Of a stretch of 14,426 bases of DNA, positions 9,442 through 14,426 are shown one piece after another. Position 1 is the first letter of the stretch, and each line of letters starts with the position of its first letter. Below the pieces are notes generated by a model that had not been told where the DNA came from, ran no database searches, and saw nothing but the letters and a program-made list of their open reading frames with translations. This stretch comes from Zygnema cylindricum (Eukaryota; Streptophyta; Zygnematophyceae; Zygnematales; Zygnemataceae): positions 64,001-78,426 of the forward strand of contig JBBHKE010001355.1 in NCBI GenBank assembly GCA_037447655.1. The letters are read 5' to 3'. Both the position numbers and the translations under genes were made by a program.

Positions 9442-9456
9442 ACGATTCACGGTGTA
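9442..9456 (-). mobile_element. Unpaired terminus of the CACCGCGAATCG family
   Basis: GATTCACGGTG followed by TA is a right-hand terminus of the TA-flanked family. No convincing left partner was found outside the 8313-9314 element, so the source copy is probably truncated or too decayed. The sequence 9317-9441 contains the family's typical TTAGCGTAC and CTCTAT words. Confidence 0.55.
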
Positions 9457-9467
9457 CTGTTGTATCG

Positions 9468-9715
9468 CAAAAACTGAATGGTCTAAATTTTCTGGAACAA
9501 TGGCGTCAGCAAACATGGACTTTGAAAATCTGAAACTGTTTGTCCGAAATTGAACGGTGTAGATTCTTTCAACTGTAGGCACGACTTGGAAATGGACCAT
9601 ACATCCGTCGATCTCTTTGTCGAGGATTCCTTCGCAGCGTCATTTCAACATGACATCTTGCGGCATTCGATACTTATCATAAAGGGCTGTATGAGGTGGT
9701 AATTTTATAATATGT
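9468..9715 (-). pseudogene. Possible decayed coding stretch, unknown product
   Basis: On the minus strand an essentially open frame runs for about 80 codons. It includes DKYRMPQDVMLK, one in-frame TGA, then RCEGILDKEIDGCMVHFQV, VERIYTVQFRTNSF and FADAIVPENLDHSVFAIQ. It ends in the transposon terminus at 9442-9456. The base composition is less AT-rich than its surroundings. I do not recognise the protein. A 58-codon open frame on the plus strand of the same segment (with LEMDHTSVDLFVEDSFAAS) weakens the case, because both strands are partly open. Confidence 0.25.
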
Positions 9716-9757
9716 AAAAATATAGTTATATAAAATTTATTTCGATGGATTTCCAAC

Positions 9758-9838
9758 GATGATATGGCCGAGTTGGTCTAAGGCGCAGGATTAAGGTTCC
9801 TGTCCGAAAGGGCGTGGGTTCAAATCCCTCTGTCATCA
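9758..9838 (+). tRNA. tRNA-Leu, anticodon AAG
   Basis: An 81-nt cloverleaf can be drawn. The acceptor stem pairs GATGATA (9758-9764) with TGTCATC (9831-9837) with one G-U pair, and the discriminator is A at 9838. The D-arm is GCC/GGC. The anticodon stem is CAGGA/TCCTG around loop TTAAGGT, giving anticodon AAG at 9793-9795 (codons CUU and, by A34-to-I editing, CUC). The 11-nt variable arm TCCGAAAGGGC is the type II form expected for Leu. The T-arm GTGGG/CCCTC has one T-T mismatch. There is no intron and no encoded CCA, as is usual for nuclear tRNA genes. The internal A box is TGGCCGAGTTGG (9765-9776) and the B box GGTTCAAATCC (9817-9827). Confidence 0.96.
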
Positions 9839-9843
9839 TTTTT
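9839..9843 (+). terminator. RNA polymerase III T-run terminator
   Basis: TTTTT directly follows the discriminator base of the tRNA-Leu, the usual minimal pol III termination signal. Confidence 0.8.
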
Positions 9844-9858
9844 GCGAGGTCATTACTT

Positions 9859-9965
9859 GCGATTATTTTGTCTTTTTCCTCGAACTATGCGAGTATTTTG
9901 TCTTTTTCCTCGAGCTATTCTTGGACGAAATTTTGTCTTTTTCCTCGAACTATTCTTGGACGAAA
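9859..9965. repeat. 30-35 bp tandem repeat downstream of the tRNA
   Basis: ATTTTGTCTTTTTCCTCGA occurs three times, the shared core falling at 9870, 9900 and 9935, followed by GAACTAT or GAGCTATTCTTGGACGAA. The steps are 30 and 35 bp. The open frame across it is a by-product of the repeat. Confidence 0.85.
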
Positions 9966-11277
9966 ACAACGCTAATTTTAACGTGAGACCAAATTTGGGT
10001 CGCTATCCTGTTAGCAAGTTGCTATTTTTTCGTTGGTTTTGTGCTTGTTGTTGTTTTCCACTTAGATTAGATTAGATAACCAAGCTACAAGGTATAGCTG
10101 GTGGTTTTCCAATCAAGTTCTCTTCTACCATTTTTCCACAATTTTTTTGTTAATCAGTCTTTTTGCCACTACTTCAGTAAATAACAACCATATTTTTTTC
10201 ACTAAGCTTTACAAAATTACAGGATAGCTTAGCAGGATGGTAACAAAAGAAATAAAAGATAGGAGAAGCCCGAACAAAACCGGAAAAATCACATGAATGC
10301 CTTATTTAATGGAATGAATAAAACAGGTGTTAACGTAACTCAAGCCTGTTGGTATTATTGTAGGTGTTTAACAAAAAGAGTTCTTGATATTGATGGCGTT
10401 GTCGCTATTGACAACCTTTTTCTTTTCTTTTTCTTTTCCTGTTCTCCATGAAATACAAAATAACTACTCATCTTGTGACATACGAAATTTTTATCTCTTC
10501 ATGTCATGTCTGGAGGTCCAACGGAAAATAATCTGAGATTAGACTGCCCATCACTATTAGAGAATTTTTGAACAATTAACATTAACACTTCATTAATTGA
10601 GTTACACCAGAGTATGTTATGGCACATGGATCACTCATCTAAGGTGTTATCAGCAGTAATTTACGATTCTGGGAAAAAAAACACCCGAAAATGGGAAATT
10701 AACTTTAGTAGCGATGGGCACTGTCTTAAAAAAAAGTGTACAAATATATAAAAAAAATGTCAACAATTTCGACATCAACAACATCTGACACTCGCAAAAA
10801 TATTTAAAAGAGGTGGTCAATAATATAACGAACACGAAAAAAGAAAGAAGTAGAAAGAAAAATAGAAAAATAGAAAAAATGAAAAAAAAAAAAAAGAAAA
10901 AAAGAGAAAGAAAAAGAAGAAGAAAAAGAAAAAAAGTTACGAAGGAACCGATGATAAACACATTAAATATAGACAAGTCAAACCTGATACATCGTAGATT
11001 TTTTTTGTAGATAATCTGCTTTTAAACAGACCTTTTTTTTATATAGAGAAATTAATTTGGCAAAAAAGAAATAAATCTTGGGCAAAATCGATAAAGAAGA
11101 AAAAAAGGATTTTGTCAAAAATATTAACCACGAAGTAGTTGCAAAAAACAAAAAAGCGATTCTCCCTTGATTTTTCAAAACACTATATGTCAATTCATGC
11201 TTCTGGTTATACCAAAACAAAATTTACGAATAAATTGGCTTTTTTTTTAAACTGGGTTCAAATTTCACTTAAAATAA
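9966..11277. other. AT-rich gene-poor region, 3' flank of gyrB
   Basis: No exon, RNA gene or transposon end was recognised. It includes a pyrimidine run at 10417-10440, a nearly pure A/G run at 10836-10935 (plus strand) and many short A-runs. The part just left of 11278 must contain the gyrB 3' untranslated region and poly(A) site, but I could not pick a convincing signal. Confidence 0.5.
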
Positions 11278-11346
11278 TCAAATATCGAGACTTTCGAGCT
11301 TCATTCTTGATCCCATATTTTGAATCAGTTCTTTCCGTGGTCCGAC
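11278..11346 (-). CDS. gyrB: gyrB terminal exon encoding [10 protein letters not shown]...LESLDI and stop
   Basis: 69-nt exon: 22 codons plus TGA (complement of 11278-11280). The acceptor is GCAG at 11350-11347, preceded by a T-rich tract, and the exon starts at GTCGGACC. It reads [10 protein letters not shown], a short spacer, then LESLDI and the stop. Both the position and the sequence are what a plant-type gyrase B C-terminus should have. It is easy to miss because it is short, has no ATG and sits 1.5 kb from the preceding exon. Confidence 0.88.
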   Translation of the reverse strand, partial: VGPRKELIQNMGSRMKLESLDI

Positions 11347-14300
11347 CTGCGAAAAAAAACCAAAAAAATACCAAAAAAAACCAAAAAAGAATATAAAAAA
11401 AAACTTACAACGAACTCATACGGAAATAATTTCTCTAAGCCATCCCAAAAAAAAAAAAAGAGAAGGAAAATGTAAAAATAACCTGAAGAACCAGTTTCCT
11501 GAGAGAAAATACTCATGGAATCTTTCAAGAAATAGTGTAAAAAACGAATTATATTTAGTAAAAAAGCCAGTTATATTTAGCAAAAAAAGCAATTATATTC
11601 AGTAAAAAAAAAATTTCTTTAAAACAAGGCCACACCTGAAAGTCAACGGTCACACAGATCACCAAAAATAGAATGGATGACCTTGGAATAAGAAAGACAA
11701 GTAGCGAGAATATAATGAAGAAGATTCAGTACTCGCCCCTTAAAATCAGGAAATTACTTAAAATAACGGAATTAACTTCAGTAAGGAAACCACTTAAAAA
11801 AAGGGAATTAATCAAAATAAGGAAATCACTTAAAATAAGAGAATCACTTAAAAAAAGAGAATCACCTTTAGGAATAACTTTTGACCTTACTACTATAAAT
11901 AATCATGGATAAAAATGACATTTGCCTACGTAACCTCGTTTACTATCAAGCTTGTCTTAAACCTTTTAATATAGAAAAAACAGTCTTAAACAGAATCTCT
12001 CGTATAGATAAAACAAAACGCTTGAAACTCTTTTTTCCCTTTCCTTTTCTTTTCTTTACTACCAACAGTTTCAAATTCTTCAATACAGAAAAAATGATCT
12101 AAAGCATACTAGGGTAAAAGATAAATGATTTGTTTCCCATAATAAAATCACATTTACTAATAAAAATCACATATATTATCAATTGTCACAAATCCTTCAG
12201 TACAGAAAGAAAAAAAAAAGCATTAAAATAGATTTTTATAGAGATTACTTACGTTATCTCCCAATAAGCATTGATAAAATCACATTTACCATCAACTGCC
12301 TCAAATCCTTAAACATGATATACATTTTTCTTTTTAAAGTTAACTGGCCTTATCTCTCATACGCATTTATAACATCACATTTGCCTTGTCTCAAATCCTT
12401 CAATATAAATTAAACCAGATTTTACAGAAAAAAATGGGAAAAAAATGGCAAAAAATGGACTAAAATAGATTTCTGCAGAGATTTCACTAACTTTATCTCC
12501 CATAGGCATTGATAAAACAACAACAGTCAATGTGACCTCATCTACTACGAACCTTGTCTCAAATATTTAAGTAAAGAAAACAAAAAGCATACAATAGATA
12601 TTTGAAGAGAAATAACTGGCTTTTCCTCCCATAAGGTTCAATACAAATCTTGAAATAAAGAAAACAAAAGGTATACCTTAGATTTTTGAGGAGAAACAAC
12701 TGATCTTATCACCCATAAGGATCAATACAAATCAAATCTGCCTCGATAACTTCCTTAACTGTCAGTTATTTGTCTCAAATCCTTCCGTACAAAGAGGAAA
12801 AAAACCTAAACCAGATTCTACAGAAAAAAAAAACCTTCAAAATAGATTTTCATAGAGATTACTGACCTTATCTCCCATAAGCATTGATAAAATGACATTA
12901 GCCTCGGCGGCTTCCTCCACTGTCAATTGTCGCAACATTCTTGTTTTAGGGTTAAGGGTCGTCTGCCAAAGTTGCTCAGGCATCATTTCTCCCAACCCTA
13001 ATTTTTCCACAAAAACACAAAAAAAAGGAAAAAGAAAAACAAGCAATAAAGAAAGATGTCAAAAGACCATTTGTTCGGACCATTGAAAAAAGTTTACGTA
13101 CTGTACTCATGCTGTACTTTTAGTACTGTACTTCTACTTTTTGTGTACTGGATGTACTTTAAGTATGTATAGAACAAAATAAATATTCTATCAAATGCGA
13201 CAAATGAATTTCCTAACTGTTTTGGGTCATTACGGCACATCACTCTATTTCCCCTACAAACGGAGATCTTCTCCCTCTCCCTCTCCTTCTCCCTCTCCCT
13301 CTCCCTCTCCCTCTTAACAAAAACGGAATCACATAGAACGGCCCTAGATTTCTAAAATTTGTGACATATGGTGTTCACACCGTGTACCGCTATTAAGAGT
13401 AAATTTAAATATTTTTTTCGCCATTAAAATCAACTTTTCTAAAAGCACACGTGTCAGATTTTTAATTCCATTGTCACGATGGAAAAAAAAAAGATTTTTA
13501 ACTCCCGATCGCCGGTTTTTAAGAGAAAACGGGACAAGTGTGAATGGAGAAAAAATGGATTTTAAGTCGCAAAAAAAAAAACATTTAAACAGCGAAATTT
13601 TAAGAAAATTAACATTTAGTAATTTAATATGATTTCGTAATTTCTTAAGTCATAGATGGTATAGTGTCATACCTTCGAGGGTTTTTTAGTATGGAAGTCA
13701 GTTCTTATGAATGCAACAAAAGTGATATAAGAATGCAAGGTAAAAGTTTTTTAGAAACGTAATTTCCTTTCTTCTACTTTTTAAAAGGTCAACAACGTTT
13801 ACTAAATTTTTATCGTAACTTTTCACAAAAGATTACGGAAGAAGAAGATATTTGGTAAAATAAACAAACAAAATAGTTACTTTTTCCCAATTAATTCCTC
13901 CAATCAACCTTTCCAAAACAATTTCCTCAGCACAAAAAAAAAAAAAAAAAACAAAACCACAAAAAAAACGAAAAAAGAAAAAACACAGACCAAAAAACTA
14001 GTGTTGTGTATCGGAAAAAAAATTATCGCGATAACACCGATACCGATAGTTATCGGTTATCGAACGCCAAGGGTTCTATATATCAGCCGACCAATAAATT
14101 CCTTATCGCTATAAATGGAAAATATAGTCACGCCACACAAAACAAAAAAAAAACTAAAACTAGAACTAGAACTAGAACTAAAACTAAAACTAAAAGAAAA
14201 ACAAAAAATAAAATAAAAATAAAAGTAACAACAAAATTTACCTTTAAATCGTTGAATATTTACAGAAGCATTTGGAGGTAAAGTTTTAAGATGGGTTTGA

Positions 14301-14347
14301 AGTTCCTCTTCATTGTAGCAATAAAGGGAGCTCTTGCCTCTCTCTAC
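11278..14347 (-). CDS. gyrB: DNA gyrase subunit B, C-terminal part (three exons, 5' end outside window)
   Basis: Spliced minus-strand gene. GyrB is the ATPase/Toprim subunit of type II topoisomerase that, with GyrA, supercoils DNA; in eukaryotes it normally acts in plastids or mitochondria after nuclear expression. Exons 14347-14242, 12997-12867 and 11346-11278 join in frame (35 codons plus 1 nt, 2 nt plus 43 codons, 22 codons plus stop) to give the last 101 residues. Family landmarks appear in the right order: [23 protein letters not shown] running across the first splice into [24 protein letters not shown], then GPRKELIQN and the terminal LESLDI. The GLGEM..QLW..T..NP block is the signature of the gyrase B C-terminal domain, and the PRKELI...LDI ending is what I know from plant and cyanobacterial GyrB. 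All introns are GT-AG. The ATPase and most of the Toprim region must lie beyond 14426, so organelle targeting cannot be seen. No frame damage is visible; the gene looks functional. Confidence 0.93.
11549..11614. repeat. 22-bp tandem repeat, 3 copies
   Basis: Three contiguous 22-bp units beginning at 11549, 11571 and 11593. Each starts TTATATTTAG or TTATATTCAG and continues into an A-run. It lies in the last gyrB intron, 200 bp upstream of the terminal exon. Confidence 0.8.
11742..11867. repeat. 18-bp tandem repeat, about 7 copies
   Basis: Seven consecutive units of 17-19 bp with consensus AAAATAAGGAAATCACTT, for example AAAATAAGAGAATCACTT next to AAAAAAAGAGAATCACCT. On the gyrB coding strand each unit reads AAGTGATTYYCTTATTTT. 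This resembles the donor-proximal intron sequence of the fossil exon units next to it (GTCAGTAATCTCT...). The array may have grown from the last unit, but that is inference. Confidence 0.8.
11878..12800 (-). pseudogene. Tandem array of about 7-8 decayed copies of a gyrB exon
   Basis: On the plus strand each unit carries a version of CTTATCTCCCATAAGCATTG, followed by TGATAAAATCACATTTGCCT-like and CTCAAATCCTTCAGTACAG-like segments; the first two are the complement of the 3' half of exon 12997-12867. Core starts are near 11885, 12130, 12252, 12348, 12491, 12621 and 12704, with a partial unit at 12055-12092. Spacing is irregular, mostly 83-163 bp. On the coding strand a unit reads as a T-rich tract, TGTACTGAAG, then GATTTGAGACAATTGACAG, and it ends at a GTCAGT-like donor. 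The 12704 unit still reads [12 protein letters not shown]. The 12252 unit reads NVILSML before an inserted base shifts the frame. All units carry stops, frameshifts or deletions. The 12252 and 12491 units keep a GT at the donor position. Confidence 0.85.
12867..12997 (-). CDS. gyrB: gyrB exon encoding [11 protein letters not shown]...LMGDK (second-last exon)
   Basis: 131-nt exon. The acceptor is TTAG at 13001-12998 and the donor AAG|GTCAGT, with the intron starting at 12866. The first two bases complete the split Gly codon of RFK-G-LGEM, and the exon ends in phase 0 after LMGDK. It carries the most conserved gyrase B C-terminal block ([18 protein letters not shown]) followed by [18 protein letters not shown]. 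Its 3' half is the parent, or a sister, of the degenerate tandem copies that fill the next intron. Confidence 0.93.
13095..13165. repeat. Cluster of TGTACTT motifs
   Basis: TACTGTACTCATGCTGTACTT, then AGTACTGTACTTCTACTTT and GGATGTACTTTAAG give four or five TGTACT words in 70 bp. The same word recurs near 2900 (TTTTTGTACTTG, TTTTGTACTAC). It is an irregular simple repeat inside the gyrB intron. Confidence 0.5.
13270..13315. repeat. CTCCCT hexamer microsatellite
   Basis: About eight CTCCCT units with one CTCCTT interruption. On the gyrB coding strand this is a GGGAGA purine tract inside the intron. Confidence 0.85.
13375..13600. mobile_element. MITE with inverted arms in a gyrB intron (relative of 7773-7998)
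   Basis: The left arm has TTTTTTCGCCATTAAAATC, then CTTTTCT and CACACGTGTC. The right arm has the complement of these (GACAAGTGTG, GGAGAAAAAATGG, ATTTTAAGTCGCAAAAAA). The same order (TTTTTTCGCCACTTAAAA, TTTTCTCCGTACACACTTGT) is found in the element at 7773-7998, so these are two copies of one family. The left edge (ACCGTGTACCGCTATTA) is a degenerate form of the CACCGCGAATCGCTATTA terminus. Exact ends are uncertain. Confidence 0.6.
13999..14070 (+). mobile_element. Solo hAT-type terminus (fragment)
   Basis: TAGTGTTGTGTATCGG followed by ATTATCGCGATAA and further TATCG-rich palindromic sequence matches the ends of the hAT-like elements at 4341-5124 and 5257-5676. No matching right end (…CAACACTA) occurs before the gyrB exon at 14242, so the copy is truncated. 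Confidence 0.55.
14152..14196. repeat. AACTAR hexamer microsatellite
   Basis: Consecutive AACTAA/AACTAG units, about seven copies, running into A-rich sequence. It lies in the gyrB intron just downstream of the 14242 donor. Confidence 0.85.
14242..14347 (-). CDS. gyrB: gyrB exon encoding VERGK...NIQRFK (third-last exon)
   Basis: 106-nt exon. The acceptor is GCAG at 14351-14348 followed by GTAGAG (V-E). The donor is G|GTAAAT, with the intron beginning at 14241. It encodes [16 protein letters not shown], a linker with LKTLPPNAS, and NIQRFK, ending one base into the Gly codon. In the family the residue before VERGK is Lys of a YKVERGK-type motif, which supports this acceptor over one further upstream near 14366. 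That alternative would add about six residues (WEWKQ). A long CT tract on the coding strand lies 30 bases upstream. Confidence 0.88.
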
Positions 14348-14375
14348 CTGCTTCCACTCCCACACTTTTTTTTAA

Positions 14376-14426
14376 GAGGGGGAGGGAGGGAGGGAGGTAG
14401 GGAGAGAGGGAAGGAGGGAGGGAGGG
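14376..14426. repeat. GGGA-rich tract at window edge; CT tract before a gyrB acceptor
   Basis: Plus strand is almost entirely GGGA/GGGAGG repeats. Positions 14378-14397 have four G-runs of at least three separated by single A, which fits the G-quadruplex consensus. On the gyrB coding strand it is a pyrimidine tract about 30 nt upstream of the GCAG acceptor, so it may serve as the polypyrimidine tract. It continues off the window. Confidence 0.75.

Larger units (their letters stand above)
11347..12866 (-). other. gyrB intron (phase 0), 1520 bp, containing fossil exon copies
   Basis: Intron from donor GTCAGT to acceptor GCAG. Roughly the donor-proximal kilobase (12866 down to about 11878) is a run of degenerate copies of the preceding exon. 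Below it are an 18-bp tandem repeat (11742-11867), a 22-bp tandem repeat (11549-11614) and A-rich runs. Both flanking exons are intact, so the array lies inside a gene that appears to work. Confidence 0.85.
12998..14241 (-). other. gyrB intron (phase 1), 1244 bp, packed with repeats
   Basis: GT-AG intron with donor GTAAAT and acceptor TTAG. It contains, from left to right, a cluster of TGTACTT motifs (13095-13165), a CTCCCT hexamer array (13270-13315), a MITE with inverted arms (about 13375-13600), a hAT terminus (13999 on) and an AACTAR hexamer array (14152-14196). No other exon was recognised in it. Confidence 0.8.

Noticed and set aside
10650-10976. 108-codon minus-strand frame rich in Phe and Leu
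   Set aside because: It is the complement of an A/G-rich tract; composition explains it and no domain is visible.
11673-11912. Plus-strand open frame with [12 protein letters not shown] hexapeptide repeats
   Set aside because: It is the 18-bp tandem repeat read in frame; a period divisible by three keeps the frame open by itself, and it lies antisense within the gyrB intron.
12941-12957. Telomere-like TTAGGGTTAAGGG motif
   Set aside because: It lies in the coding sequence for the TTLNPKTR block of gyrB; not a telomeric array. A similar GGGTTAAGGG at 6466 is isolated.
14057-14241. Continuation of the gyrB frame past the 14242 donor (poly-Ser/Phe tail)
   Set aside because: The conserved GLGEM block follows only after splicing at 14241/12998; the tail is intronic microsatellite.
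14006-14281. Plus-strand frame with [11 protein letters not shown]
   Set aside because: Hexamer microsatellite read in frame, antisense to the gyrB intron and exon.

Overview
The window looks like nuclear DNA of a eukaryote that has, or descends from something with, a plastid. The evidence is a minus-strand gene with GT-AG introns at the right end. Its three visible exons encode the C-terminus of a plant/cyanobacterial-type DNA gyrase subunit B, and a type II tRNA-Leu(AAG) with a pol III T-run terminator lies upstream of it. I cannot name the species. Apart from these two genes, almost everything is AT-rich non-coding DNA, transposon remnants and tandem or inverted repeats. No prokaryotic gene organisation is present.

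Layout: 1-1122 holds two diverged direct repeats about 745 bp apart, probably part of a longer tandem array running off the left edge. 1123-3116 has no recognisable gene. 3117-3395 is a 92-bp tandem repeat. 3928-4234 is a 307-bp MITE with a perfect 8-bp target duplication. 4333-6052 is a nest of transposons: a hAT-type element, a TA-flanked element inserted in the terminal TA of that hAT, and a second hAT copy inserted inside the TA-flanked element. About 6255-8090 is a large, old imperfect palindrome interrupted by a short MITE. 8313-9314 is a second long palindrome, of the TA-flanked family, with a small relative inserted exactly in its loop. 9468-9715 may be a decayed coding stretch. The tRNA is at 9758-9838, followed by a 30-35 bp tandem repeat. 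9966-11277 is AT-rich, gene-poor DNA that includes the 3' flank of the gyrase gene.

The gyrB-like gene runs leftwards from beyond 14426 to its stop at 11278. Exons are 14347-14242, 12997-12867 and 11346-11278, joined in frame (phase 1, then phase 0). The intron between the last two exons is the most unusual structure in the window. It holds about seven or eight degenerate tandem copies of the 3' half of exon 12997-12867, each with flanking splice-site-like sequence: a fossil exon-duplication array. The intron upstream contains a MITE, a hAT terminus and several microsatellites.

Everything here comes from reading the sequence by eye. Family names rest on remembered motifs, not database searches.
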